Shown: positions 52,409-62,004 of the stretch, piece after piece
Position numbering within the stretch: the stretch's first letter is position 1
How the letters are laid out: each line of letters begins with the position of its first letter
Source: CAJQGY01 sp964417685
GTDB taxonomy: Bacteria; Pseudomonadota; Gammaproteobacteria; Magnimaribacterales; D2472
DNA: 64,000 nucleotides
Direction of reading: 5' to 3'
NCBI GenBank assembly: GCA_964417685.1
Contig: CAYQIT010000002.1
Span: 147,918 to 211,917 of the forward strand
Notes under the pieces: generated by a model
Databases searched by the model: none
What the model saw: the letters and a program-made list of their open reading frames with translations, nothing else
Told to the model about the DNA's origin: nothing
Program-made: the position numbers and the translations under genes

Positions 52409-55210
52409 ATGAGTTTATCAATGGGGAAATTTTGGGAGAGTTCGCATATATCAGGAGGCCATTCGGCATACCTTGAGAATATGTATGAGCTGTATCTAGA
52501 AAATCCTGATCAGCTTTCATCTGAATGGGTAGTTTTCTTTGATAATCTTGAGCCAAAAGGCATTAATGGCAATAGAGTGTCTCATAAGCAAATAGTTGAT
52601 GAATTTAAAAACTTGTCAAGAAGCGCTCATTTGTCAGGTGGTGTTCCTGATGCAAGACAATCCAAGGTAATAAGACTTATCCAGTCATACAGAAATAGAG
52701 GTCATCAAAAAGCAAACTTAGATCCTCTTGGAATTATGGATAGAGCTGAAATAGAAGATTTAGATTTAGAATTTCATGGTTTATCAAAAGATGATTTAAA
52801 TGATGAGTTTTATACTGATACATTATTAATAGGAAAAGAAAAGGCTACTTTAAAAGAAATTATAGATTCTTTGAAAGTTATATATTGTGGAAATATCGGA
52901 ATTGAATACAACCACATCATGGACAGTTATGAAAGAAAGTGGTTTCAAAAAAAATTTGAATCTAAGCTTGGTAAATATTCTTTTAGTGCTGATGATAAGC
53001 TTCATATATACGAACGATTAAATTCCGCAGAAGGACTTGCAAAATATTTAGCTGCTAAATACCCTGGAATGAAAAGGTTTGGTATAGATGGAGCAGAATC
53101 CTTAATACCACTTGTGGACGCTGTTATACAAAACTGTGGTGAGCTTGGTGCAAATCAAATATGTTTTGGTATGGCTCATAGGGGTAGGCTTAATTTACTT
53201 GTAAATGTATTAGGTAAATTACCTTCTGAGCTATTTTCTGCATTTGATGAGGACTATGAAATTACAGGTGCGAACACTGGAGATGTGAAATATCATCTTG
53301 GATTTTCATCCAATCTTGAGACAAAAGGTGGAGAAGTCCATGTTTCTTTAAATAACAACCCTTCTCATTTAGAAATAGTTGATCCTGTTGTCTTGGGTTC
53401 TGTTAGGGCCAGACAAGATAGATTAAATGACGATGAGAGGAAAAAAGTCGTACCAGTATTGTTGCATGGTGATGCATCTTTTTCTGGGCAGGGGGTTGTA
53501 ATGGAGTCTCTGCAAATGTCTCAAACCAGAGGCTTTAATGTTGGTGGAACTATTCATATTATTGTTAATAATCAAATTGGGTTTACAACAAGCAGCAAAA
53601 AAGACTCACGATCAACTGATTACTCAACTGATGTTGCGAAGATAATACAAGCTCCAGTTATTCATGTTAATGGGGATGATCCTGAAATGGTTGTCAAAGC
53701 AGCAATTATTGCATGCAAGTACAGAAAGGAATTTAAAAAAGATATTGTTATCGATTTATTCTGTTACAGAAGAAGGGGTCATAATGAAGCTGATGACCCA
53801 TCTGCAACGCAACCATTGATGTATAACAAGATTAAACAACATCCATCAGTTTTAACTCAATATGAAGATATATTAATAAGAGAGGGGTTGATTTCGTCTG
53901 ATCAAACTGCTGCTGTAAGGTCAAATTATAGAAAGTCACTAGAGTCTGGGCTGTCTGTAGCGAAAAATCTTGCTAAAAAACCCAATGAAGAGCTATGGTT
54001 TAACTGGGATGATTATATTGACAATAAGTGGTGGGATGAAACCGACACCTCAATAACAAAAAAATCAATTACTAAACTCGGCAAACAAATTTCAAATACT
54101 CCTGAAAATTTTAACCTCGGCCCACAGGCCGCTAAAATTTTTAAAGATAGAGATCAAATGACTGAGTCCAAAATCGACATCAATTGGGGTTATGGTGAAA
54201 TGCTAGCTTATGCATCTCTTCTTGAGCAAGGTTATCCGATAAGATTAACTGGTCAAGATGTAAGAAGAGGAACTTTTTCTCATAGACATGCATGTGTATT
54301 TGATAAAGAGACTGGTAAGGGCTTGATACCATTATCAAAAATTGCTGAAGAAAATAATACCAAATTTGATATTTATGACTCTTTATTATCTGAAGAGGCT
54401 GTACTAGCTTTTGAATATGGGTATTCTGCTACTTGGCCAACAGGATTGGTTATTTGGGAAGCGCAATTTGGAGATTTTGCAAACGGTGCTCAGGTTGTAA
54501 TAGATCAATTTATTGTTTCAGCACAGCACAAATGGGAGAGACTCTCAGGCTTAGTTATGCTACTTCCTCATGGGTATGAAGGCCAGGGACCTGAACATAG
54601 TAGTGCGCGCATAGAAAGATTTCTGCAGCTTTGTGCATCAGAAAATATTCAAGTTTGTGTGCCAAGCTCACCAGCTCAAATTTTTCATTTATTAAGAAGA
54701 CAGGCAATTAGAAAATTAAGAACCCCATTGGTTGTAATTTCGCCAAAAAGCTTATTAAGAAACCCTGATGCTTCATCTAAAATCACCGAATTAACTTCAG
54801 GTTCATTCCAGTGTGTTATCGATGATGATCGCAAAAAAAATAATGTTAAAAAAGTTATTTTGTGTTCTGGAAAGGTTTTTTACGATATTAAAAAACAACA
54901 AAATCTTAGTGAGAAGGACCATATAGCTGTAATTAGAATAGAACAATTATACCCATTTCCATATGACGACCTTGAGGCGATTCTTAAAACTTACCCAAAT
55001 GTAGCTGAAATAGTTTGGTGTCAAGAAGAGCCATCAAATCAGGGCGCATGGTTTAGTCATAGACACAGAATTCAAAGAGTCCTTGATAGACTTAAGAATA
55101 ACCTTGAAATTTCATTAGTTAGTAGACCTCCTGCTGCTGCGCCTGCGGTGGGTATGATGAAATTACATTTAAAACAACAAGAGGAATTAATAGAGTTAGC
55201 TCTAAAATAA
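52409..55210 (+). CDS. sucA: 2-oxoglutarate dehydrogenase E1 component
   Basis: Thiamine-diphosphate decarboxylase of the oxoglutarate dehydrogenase complex, 933 residues from the ATG at 52409; an in-frame TTG at 52379 would overlap sdhB. The N-terminus contains the E1o-specific SAYLENMYELYLENPDQLSSEW core. Later come FGMAHRGRLNLLVN, HLGFSSN, the GDASFSGQGVV ThDP/Mg motif with NNQIGFT, RRGHNEADDPS, TGQDVRRGTFSHRHA and the C-terminal GMMKLHLKQQEEL core. Full length like E. coli SucA (933). Confidence 0.97.
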   Translation: MSLSMGKFWESSHISGGHSAYLENMYELYLENPDQLSSEWVVFFDNLEPKGINGNRVSHKQIVDEFKNLSRSAHLSGGVPDARQSKVIRLIQSYRNRGHQKANLDPLGIMDRAEIEDLDLEFHGLSKDDLNDEFYTDTLLIGKEKATLKEIIDSLKVIYCGNIGIEYNHIMDSYERKWFQKKFESKLGKYSFSADDKLHIYERLNSAEGLAKYLAAKYPGMKRFGIDGAESLIPLVDAVIQNCGELGANQICFGMAHRGRLNLLVNVLGKLPSELFSAFDEDYEITGANTGDVKYHLGFSSNLETKGGEVHVSLNNNPSHLEIVDPVVLGSVRARQDRLNDDERKKVVPVLLHGDASFSGQGVVMESLQMSQTRGFNVGGTIHIIVNNQIGFTTSSKKDSRSTDYSTDVAKIIQAPVIHVNGDDPEMVVKAAIIACKYRKEFKKDIVIDLFCYRRRGHNEADDPSATQPLMYNKIKQHPSVLTQYEDILIREGLISSDQTAAVRSNYRKSLESGLSVAKNLAKKPNEELWFNWDDYIDNKWWDETDTSITKKSITKLGKQISNTPENFNLGPQAAKIFKDRDQMTESKIDINWGYGEMLAYASLLEQGYPIRLTGQDVRRGTFSHRHACVFDKETGKGLIPLSKIAEENNTKFDIYDSLLSEEAVLAFEYGYSATWPTGLVIWEAQFGDFANGAQVVIDQFIVSAQHKWERLSGLVMLLPHGYEGQGPEHSSARIERFLQLCASENIQVCVPSSPAQIFHLLRRQAIRKLRTPLVVISPKSLLRNPDASSKITELTSGSFQCVIDDDRKKNNVKKVILCSGKVFYDIKKQQNLSEKDHIAVIRIEQLYPFPYDDLEAILKTYPNVAEIVWCQEEPSNQGAWFSHRHRIQRVLDRLKNNLEISLVSRPPAAAPAVGMMKLHLKQQEELIELALK

Positions 55211-55214
55211 TATT

Positions 55215-56402
55215 ATGACAATAGAAATAAAAGCACCAACTTTCCCTGAGTCAGTTGCGGATGGAACTGTGGCTAATTGGTTAAAAAAAGAGGGAGATTT
55301 TGTTAAACAAGATGAAATAATTGCTGAAATTGAAACCGATAAGGTTGTCTTGGAAGTAGTTGCTCCTGAAGAAGGAACCTTAGTTAAGATTCTAAAAGCT
55401 GAAGGTGATATTGTCTTAAGCGCAGAGCCTATTGGAGAATTTGATGATTCTGCAATTAGCTCATCAAGTGCTGAGGTACCAAAAAAAGAGGAAATGCCTC
55501 CAAAATCAGATGAGACTTCACCAGAATTAGTTAAAAAATCCGGCCCCGCTGCTGAAAAGCTTATTAGAGAAAACAATCTGGATAAAAAAGTTATTGAAGC
55601 CTCTGGCAAGGGAAATCGTGTAACTAAAGAGGATGTAATTAATCACATAGAAAAAACCACACCTTCAAAAAATGAAGAAGTTAAGATTGTTCAAACTTCT
55701 GGCAGGCCAGAAAAAAGAGTTCCAATGTCTAGATTAAGAGCAACAATTGCAAATAGGTTGTTAACCGTAAAACAGAACACGGCTATGCTTACAACTTTTA
55801 ATGAAGTTGATATGCAACCTATTAAAGACCTGAGAGCAAAATATGGCGAAGAGTTTTTAAAACAACATGATGTAAAGCTTGGCTTTATGGGATTTTTTGT
55901 TATAGCAGCAGTTCAAGCGCTCAAAAAATTCCCTTTGGTAAATGCTTCAATAGATGGTTCAGATATTGTTTATCATGGCTATCAAGATATTGGTGTTGCC
56001 GTGTCTACAGATAGAGGACTGGTAGTCCCTGTTATAAAAGATGCAGATACTCAGTCACTACCAGAAATAGAAAAATCTATCTTAGATTACTCATTAAAAG
56101 CTAGAGATGGGAAATTATCTATTGAAGAAATGCAAGGCGGTACATTTACTATTTCTAATGGTGGTGTTTTTGGGTCATTGTTATCTACTCCAATTTTGAA
56201 TGCTCCTCAAACAGCCATATTAGGTATGCATTCAATTCAAGAAAGGCCTGTTGCAATTGATGGTGAAGTTGTCATTAGACCTATGATGTACTTGGCAATG
56301 AGCTATGATCATAGGCTTTTAGATGGCAAAGAAGCGGTTTCTTTTCTGGTTTCAATCAAAGAGCAGCTTGAATCACCAGAAAGATTATTACTAAATTTAT
56401 AA
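55215..56402 (+). CDS. sucB: 2-oxoglutarate dehydrogenase E2, dihydrolipoyl succinyltransferase
   Basis: Core of the complex, 395 residues. There is one lipoyl domain with the modified Lys43 in ETDKVVLEV, a short Ser/Glu/Pro linker, a peripheral subunit-binding domain (about residues 105-145, with SGPAAEKLIRENNL), and the catalytic acyltransferase domain ending in SYDHRLLDGKEAV with the active-site His and Asp. It is typical in length (E. coli 405). sucA precedes by 4 bp and lpdA follows by 15 bp. Confidence 0.97.
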   Translation: MTIEIKAPTFPESVADGTVANWLKKEGDFVKQDEIIAEIETDKVVLEVVAPEEGTLVKILKAEGDIVLSAEPIGEFDDSAISSSSAEVPKKEEMPPKSDETSPELVKKSGPAAEKLIRENNLDKKVIEASGKGNRVTKEDVINHIEKTTPSKNEEVKIVQTSGRPEKRVPMSRLRATIANRLLTVKQNTAMLTTFNEVDMQPIKDLRAKYGEEFLKQHDVKLGFMGFFVIAAVQALKKFPLVNASIDGSDIVYHGYQDIGVAVSTDRGLVVPVIKDADTQSLPEIEKSILDYSLKARDGKLSIEEMQGGTFTISNGGVFGSLLSTPILNAPQTAILGMHSIQERPVAIDGEVVIRPMMYLAMSYDHRLLDGKEAVSFLVSIKEQLESPERLLLNL

Positions 56403-56417
56403 ATTAAAAGGAAAATT

Positions 56418-57842
56418 ATGTACGATGTTGTTGTTTTAGGTTCAGGGCCCGCTGGATATGTATCAGCTATAAGAGCATCCCAGTTAGGATTGAAAACTGC
56501 TTGTATTGAGCAAGAGCAAAATGAAAAAGGAAAGCCTGTCCTAGGCGGAACCTGTTTAAATGTTGGTTGCATACCATCAAAGGCGCTATTAGATTCATCA
56601 CACAGGTATCACGATGCAAAAGAAAATCTTAAAGCTCACGGAATAGGTATTTCAAAAGTAGATTTAGATATTGCAAATATGATGGAAAGAAAGAACGCTA
56701 TAGTAAAAAAATTGACTGACGGCATTTCAGGTCTTTTTGTAGGAAATAAAGTAGATTCTATTCTTGGAACTGGCAAAGTGCTAAGTCAGGGAAAGGTAGA
56801 GGTAACTAAATCAGATGGCACAACAGAGATTGTTGAATCTAAGCATATTATTATCGCAACTGGCTCCTCACCAATTGAAATAGGATCTGCTAAATTTGAT
56901 AATGAAAATATTATAGATAGCACCGGAGCGCTTGACTTAAACGAAGTTCCCGAGACCCTTGGTGTTATTGGTGCCGGTGTAATTGGGCTTGAATTGGGTA
57001 GTGTATGGGCAAGGCTTGGGTCGAAAGTAACTGTTATAGAAGCACTAGATAGTTTTCTGCCTATGGCTGATAAAGATATATCAAGAGATACATTTAAAGA
57101 ATTTCAGAAACAAGGATTAGATATCAAACTTGGTTCTAAACTCGTTGGTTCAAAATCATCAAAAAAAGGTGTTGAGATTGAGGTTGAAAGTTCCGATGGT
57201 AAATCAAAGATGGTTTTTGATAAGTTAATTGTTGCTGTTGGAAGGAAACCAAATTCTGTAGATGTTTTTGCTGGAGGCTCAGGCGTTCAACTTGATGACA
57301 GAGGCTTTATTAATGTAGATGAATATTGTCAAACAGATCAGAAAAATATATGGGCAATCGGAGATGTTGTGAGAGGCCCAATGTTAGCCCATAAAGGCAG
57401 CGAAGAAGGCATTGTTGTCGCAGAAAGAATTGCTGGCAAACATGCTGAAATGAATTATGATCTTGTTCCATCTGTTATTTATACTCATCCAGAAATAGCA
57501 TGGGTTGGTAAAAATGAACAAGAATTATCAGATCAAGGTATTGATTATAAAGTTGGAAAGTTTCCTTTTGCTGCTAGTGGCCGGGCTCTGGCTGTTGATC
57601 AATCTGTTGGTTTTGTTAAATTAATATCAGACGCAAAAACTGACACTATCTTAGGTGTGCATGTTTTTGGTCCTTCTGCGGCAGAGATTGTTCAACAAGC
57701 ATTAATTTCAATGGAGTTTGGGGCTAGTTCAGAAGATATTGGATTGACTATCTTCAGTCACCCAACAGTTTCTGAAGCACTTCATGAAGCAGCATTGTCT
57801 GTAAGTAATCAAGCAATACATATTGGGAATAGAAAAAAATGA
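56418..57842 (+). CDS. lpdA: dihydrolipoyl dehydrogenase (E3)
   Basis: FAD enzyme reoxidising the lipoyl groups, 474 residues. The N-terminal VVVLGSGPAGYVSAIRA, the redox disulfide in GGTCLNVGCIPSKALL, the NAD motif GVIGAGVIGLELGSVW, the FAD motif IWAIGDVV, and the C-terminal His-Glu in HPTVSEALHEA are present. An AAAGGA site precedes the ATG. Linkage to sucAB suggests it serves the oxoglutarate complex, as LpdG does in Pseudomonas; it may also serve pyruvate dehydrogenase. It overlaps sucC by 4 bp. Confidence 0.97.
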   Translation: MYDVVVLGSGPAGYVSAIRASQLGLKTACIEQEQNEKGKPVLGGTCLNVGCIPSKALLDSSHRYHDAKENLKAHGIGISKVDLDIANMMERKNAIVKKLTDGISGLFVGNKVDSILGTGKVLSQGKVEVTKSDGTTEIVESKHIIIATGSSPIEIGSAKFDNENIIDSTGALDLNEVPETLGVIGAGVIGLELGSVWARLGSKVTVIEALDSFLPMADKDISRDTFKEFQKQGLDIKLGSKLVGSKSSKKGVEIEVESSDGKSKMVFDKLIVAVGRKPNSVDVFAGGSGVQLDDRGFINVDEYCQTDQKNIWAIGDVVRGPMLAHKGSEEGIVVAERIAGKHAEMNYDLVPSVIYTHPEIAWVGKNEQELSDQGIDYKVGKFPFAASGRALAVDQSVGFVKLISDAKTDTILGVHVFGPSAAEIVQQALISMEFGASSEDIGLTIFSHPTVSEALHEAALSVSNQAIHIGNRKK

Positions 57843-58999
57843 ATTTACACGAATATCAGGGAAAGGAATTATTTGCAGAATACGGCTTACCAGTCTCAAA
57901 GGGTATTGTAATAAGTGATCCTGAAGATGCATTAAAGGCATGTAGAGATATTGGTGGAACAAAGTGGGTGGTTAAAGCTCAAGTTCATGCTGGTGGTAGA
58001 GGCAAATCAGGTGGAGTTATTCTGGTTGAGAATCCAGATGACGCTAAAGATTTTGCTAAGAAATGGCTCGGAAAGAGATTGGTTACATATCAAACAGATT
58101 CAAATGGTCAGCTTGTTAATTCAATTCTAATAGAAGAATGCACAGACATAGCCAATGAATTATATTTAAGTGCTGTAGTAGATAGGGCGTCTCAAAGAGT
58201 AGTTTTCATAGGTTCAAGTGAAGGCGGTGTCAATATTGAAGATGTTGCTAAAAATACTCCTGAAAAAATTATTTATGAAGCAATTGACCCTTTAACAGGT
58301 GCGCAGCCTTTTCAAGCAAGAAAAATTGCCAAAGTGCTCGGCCTTGATGCCACTCAAACAAAGCAATTTACCCCTATGTTAAGTAATTTAATGAAATTAT
58401 TTATTGAAAAAGATCTAAGTCTGCTTGAGATCAATCCATTAGTTATAACCAGTGGAGGTAAGCTTCATTGTTTAGATGCTAAAATCAATATTGATTCGAA
58501 TGCTGTATACAGGCAACCACAGATAGCTGAAATGCATGACCCATCTCAAGATGATCCTAGAGAATCAGAGGCTGCAAAAAATGATTTAAGTTATGTTTCT
58601 TTAGATGGAAATATTGGTTGTATGGTTAATGGAGCAGGGTTGGCTATGGGCACAATGGACACTATAAAGTTCTATGGTGGGAATCCTGCAAATTTCCTTG
58701 ATGTTGGAGGTACAGCAACTCAAGAGAGAGTAGCAAAGGCATTCAAACTAATCCTTGAAGACCCTGAAGTAAAAGTTGTTTTAGTGAATATCTTTGGCGG
58801 GATCGTAAGGTGTGACTTGATTGCTGAAGGTATTTTAGCTGCTATTGAAGAGGTTGGAGTAGAAATACCAGTTGTAGTCAGATTGGAGGGTAACAGTGCT
58901 GATATAGGTTCAAAAATCTTATCAGAATCTGGTGTCAAAATTGAAAGTAGAAATGATTTGGCTGATGCAGCTAAAAAAGCAGTGGAGTTATCAAGATGA
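57839..58999 (+). CDS. sucC: succinyl-CoA synthetase beta subunit
   Basis: ATP-grasp subunit of 386 residues that binds nucleotide and succinate. It begins NLHEYQGKELFAEYGLPVS and contains KAQVHAGGRGKSGGV, the ATP-grasp ligand segment EINPLV, KINIDSNAVYRQ and GGIVRCDLIAEGI near the C-terminus. Length is as in E. coli (388). It overlaps sucD by 4 bp. The complex converts succinyl-CoA from SucAB to succinate, the SdhABCD substrate. Confidence 0.97.
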   Translation: MNLHEYQGKELFAEYGLPVSKGIVISDPEDALKACRDIGGTKWVVKAQVHAGGRGKSGGVILVENPDDAKDFAKKWLGKRLVTYQTDSNGQLVNSILIEECTDIANELYLSAVVDRASQRVVFIGSSEGGVNIEDVAKNTPEKIIYEAIDPLTGAQPFQARKIAKVLGLDATQTKQFTPMLSNLMKLFIEKDLSLLEINPLVITSGGKLHCLDAKINIDSNAVYRQPQIAEMHDPSQDDPRESEAAKNDLSYVSLDGNIGCMVNGAGLAMGTMDTIKFYGGNPANFLDVGGTATQERVAKAFKLILEDPEVKVVLVNIFGGIVRCDLIAEGILAAIEEVGVEIPVVVRLEGNSADIGSKILSESGVKIESRNDLADAAKKAVELSR

Positions 59000-59868
59000 G
59001 TATATTAATTAATGATGATACTAGGGTCCTTGTCCAAGGTTTCACTGGATCTCAGGCAACACTTCATTCCGAGCAAGCATTAGCTTACGGAACAAATATT
59101 GTCGGTGGTGTAACGCCAGGTAAAGGAGGACAGATTCATCTTGATAGACCAGTATTTGATACTGTTAAAGAGGCAATAGAGGAAGTTAATCCCAATGCAG
59201 CACTTATTTTTGTTCCAGCTCCATTTTGTAAAGACTCTATATTAGAAGCCGCAGAATCTGGTATTGAACTCATAATATGTATTACAGAAGGAGTTCCTAC
59301 TCTTGATATGTTGATAGTTAAAAAGCGAGTAGATGAATTGGGCGCAACATTGGTGGGTCCTAATTGTCCAGGAATAATAACTCCTGGTTCAGGAAAAATG
59401 GGAATCATGCCTGCAAGCATTCATATGCCTGGTTCAATAGGAATAATTTCAAGGTCTGGAACGCTAACTTATGAGGCGGTGAAACAAACTAGTGATTTAG
59501 GCCTTGGTCAAAGCTCTTGTGTAGGTATTGGAGGAGATCCTATACCAGGTAGTTCATTTATAGATATACTGAAATTGTTTCAAAATGATGATCAAACTGA
59601 AGCAATTGTTATGGTGGGTGAGATTGGAGGAAGCGCCGAAGAAGAAGCAGCTGAATACATAAAAGATAATGTCACTAAGCCTGTTATTTCATATATTGCT
59701 GGACAAACTGCTCCAGCTGGCAAAAGAATGGGTCATGCTGGTGCGATTATTGCTGGAGGCAAAGGAACCGCAGAAGATAAAATAAAAACTCTTAAAGCAT
59801 GCGGCGTTCATATTGCTGAAAACTTAGTTGATATTGGATCTAAGGTTGCTGAAGTGCTTGGGCGCTAG
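58996..59868 (+). CDS. sucD: succinyl-CoA synthetase alpha subunit
   Basis: CoA-binding subunit of 290 residues. The N-terminal VQGFTGSQATLHSEQALAYGT core, GGVTPGKGG, the ITEGVPTLDM segment, GPNCPGIITPG and the phosphorylated His in KRMGHAGAII are all visible. Ends the TCA cluster. Its last 29 bp overlap the 3' end of the convergent MATE gene. Confidence 0.97.
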   Translation: MSILINDDTRVLVQGFTGSQATLHSEQALAYGTNIVGGVTPGKGGQIHLDRPVFDTVKEAIEEVNPNAALIFVPAPFCKDSILEAAESGIELIICITEGVPTLDMLIVKKRVDELGATLVGPNCPGIITPGSGKMGIMPASIHMPGSIGIISRSGTLTYEAVKQTSDLGLGQSSCVGIGGDPIPGSSFIDILKLFQNDDQTEAIVMVGEIGGSAEEEAAEYIKDNVTKPVISYIAGQTAPAGKRMGHAGAIIAGGKGTAEDKIKTLKACGVHIAENLVDIGSKVAEVLGR

Positions 59869-61213
59869 ATCTTAAATTTTTTTTAATAATATAATTCAAT
59901 CTAAGTATCGATAATACTGAAAATATTGATAAACCTATTATCATTCCAACCCACATACCAGATGCTCCAAGGGGTTGACCAAATCCATGCATAGTTAAGA
60001 AGTAACCTGCAGGTATCGCAAATAGCCAATAAGATATAAACAACAATATCATAGGTGCAAAGGTATCTTTATATCCTCTTAAGCTTCCTACCGCTGCCAT
60101 TTGAATACCATCTGGAAGTTGGAATATTGCTGCAAATATTAATAAACCAGTTGCAATATTGATTGCAGCAATATCAGAACTATATAAATACACAATATGA
60201 TCTCTCACTAGCAAAATTGTGATACAGGTCACAAATGAGCTTAAAATGCATAGATATATTGTTGAATATGAAGCAATTTTTGCTCGCGATTTATCATTTT
60301 CTCCGACAAGATTACCAACTCTTGTTGCAGCGGCTAAGCCTATTGATAATGGAAGCATAAAAAATAAGCTAGCAATATTTAAAGCTATGTAATGTCCTGC
60401 AACGATAGTTTCTCCAAGAATACCTATAATTAATGCCGCTCCTGAAAACATACTTAGTTCAATAAAAATCCCCATACCAATTGGCGTTCCAAGTCTAAAA
60501 ACCTCTTTAGTAGTCTTAATTGAGGGCGGTGTGATTTCGTTAAATGGCTTAGTTTTTTTATAATTCTTTGATATTTTTATATAAATTATTAAAGTGATCA
60601 TCATCAAAAATGATACTAATGAAGTAGCAATACCGCAGCCAACTCCGCCTAATTTTGGTACACCAAAGTAGCCATATACAAAGACTATATCCAGAGGAAT
60701 ATTTAATAACATGCCTAAAAAAGCAATATAAAAAACAGGTCTTGTTAGAGTCATACCCTCGCTATAGCATCTGAGAGCAGTAAATATTGTCATAAATATT
60801 ATCCCTACGGATAATGCTTTAAGGTATGAACCAGATATAGAGGTTATAGATTCGTCTATGGGAAGTAAGAATAATAAATTACCCATAAAAAACAATACAA
60901 TGCAGACCATTGATCCAAGCAATAGGGCTATCCACAAAATTTCACGAATTTTAATCCCTATTTCAGTAAATTTTTTTGCCCCATAGAGTTGAGCAATAAT
61001 AGGGGTAACTGCAAATATTACACCAGCTATAAGGAACCAAACTGTATTAAAAATTGCTGAACCGACTCCCAAACCTGCTAAATCTAATGAGCTTGCTCTT
61101 CCAGCAACTATCGTGTCAGTAGTTCCCATGAGCATATACGAAAGCTGAGATCCAAGAATAGGTATACCGATCTTTATAAGCTTTTTGAACTCAAATATAT
61201 TAGGTCTAATCAA
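59840..61213 (-). CDS. MATE-family efflux transporter (NorM type)
   Basis: The 457-residue protein has about twelve membrane helices in two similar halves. Signature segments are GIPILGSQLSYMLMGTTDTIVAGR core near the N-terminus, TPIIAQLYGAKK, the second-half counterpart GTPIGMGIFIEL, and LPLSIGLAAATRVGNLVGE. These match the MatE family, which expels cationic compounds using sodium or proton gradients; the substrate is unknown. It is transcribed against sucD and divergently from the acyltransferase gene. Confidence 0.93.
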   Translation of the reverse strand: MIRPNIFEFKKLIKIGIPILGSQLSYMLMGTTDTIVAGRASSLDLAGLGVGSAIFNTVWFLIAGVIFAVTPIIAQLYGAKKFTEIGIKIREILWIALLLGSMVCIVLFFMGNLLFLLPIDESITSISGSYLKALSVGIIFMTIFTALRCYSEGMTLTRPVFYIAFLGMLLNIPLDIVFVYGYFGVPKLGGVGCGIATSLVSFLMMITLIIYIKISKNYKKTKPFNEITPPSIKTTKEVFRLGTPIGMGIFIELSMFSGAALIIGILGETIVAGHYIALNIASLFFMLPLSIGLAAATRVGNLVGENDKSRAKIASYSTIYLCILSSFVTCITILLVRDHIVYLYSSDIAAINIATGLLIFAAIFQLPDGIQMAAVGSLRGYKDTFAPMILLFISYWLFAIPAGYFLTMHGFGQPLGASGMWVGMIIGLSIFSVLSILRLNYIIKKNLRSSAQALQQP

Positions 61214-61271
61214 TTTAATTTTTTCTTAGTAATTAATTTTTTTGTACTTTATCATATTAAGGTAAATTTTT

Positions 61272-62003
61272 TTGGAGCACATAATCAGAAAAGATAACAG
61301 GCCTTATTGGTTAAAAAAATTCTCTATTAAATTAATCAATGTATATGTTGATCGATTTCTGAGGCCTCAATTTTCTTATTTAGGAAAAGGAGGTGCTTTC
61401 TTTAAACCAAGATTTATAAAGGCTTTTGGAACTAATATTAGTATTTCTGATTATCCAACTTTGATAGGGGCGCCTGATGCGCATATTCAATTTACAGCAT
61501 GGAATGTTGGTGGTTGGGATGGCTCAATAGAAATTGGAAAATATTCATTAATCACTCCTGGTGTGAGAATAATGGCAGCAAAGAAAATTACCATAGGGGA
61601 TTCATGTATGATCGCTCATGGCGCATATATTTCTGATGCTGATTGGCATGGTATATATGATCGCTCAGAGCCTGTTGGTAATGCATTGCCAGTGGTTTTA
61701 GAAGACAATGTATGGGTTGGTGATAGCGCTATTATTTGTAAAGGCGTAAGGATTGGAAAAAATAGCATTATTGGCGCTGGCTCGGTAGTTACAAAAGACG
61801 TACCGCCTAATTCAATATTTGCTGGCAATCCTGCAAAATTAGTTAAATCCATCGATGAGAATGAATTTATAACTCGAGCAGATTTCTTTAGCGATCCAAA
61901 AAAACTTGCATCTGATTTTGATGCTCTAGATAAACATTCATTAAAAGATAATACATTTATCAGATGGATAAAAAGTTTAATAAATCCAAGTAACAAAAAT
62001 TAA
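61272..62003 (+). CDS. hexapeptide-repeat (left-handed beta-helix) acyltransferase
   Basis: The 243-residue protein has isoleucine-patch hexapeptide repeats over roughly residues 85-195: IEIGKYSLITPGVRI, KITIGDSCMIAHGAYI, VVLEDNVWVGDSAII, GVRIGKNSIIGAGSVV and the closing VPPNSIFAGNPAKLV. The catalytic-type His is in AHGAYISDADWH. The family O- or N-acetylates sugars and small molecules; the acceptor is not identifiable. An LPS or polysaccharide precursor is possible. The TTG start has AAGG about 10 bp upstream. pdxB follows 1 bp after the stop. Confidence 0.88.
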   Translation: MEHIIRKDNRPYWLKKFSIKLINVYVDRFLRPQFSYLGKGGAFFKPRFIKAFGTNISISDYPTLIGAPDAHIQFTAWNVGGWDGSIEIGKYSLITPGVRIMAAKKITIGDSCMIAHGAYISDADWHGIYDRSEPVGNALPVVLEDNVWVGDSAIICKGVRIGKNSIIGAGSVVTKDVPPNSIFAGNPAKLVKSIDENEFITRADFFSDPKKLASDFDALDKHSLKDNTFIRWIKSLINPSNKN

Positions 62004-62004
62004 A

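Noticed and set aside
55202..55609. 135-residue open frame on the minus strand over the sucB start
   Set aside because: Antisense to the lipoyl domain of sucB; Ser-rich low-complexity product and no ribosome site.
61616..61996. 126-residue open frame on the minus strand within the acyltransferase gene
   Set aside because: Overlaps the hexapeptide repeats fully, so its openness follows from repeat codon usage.
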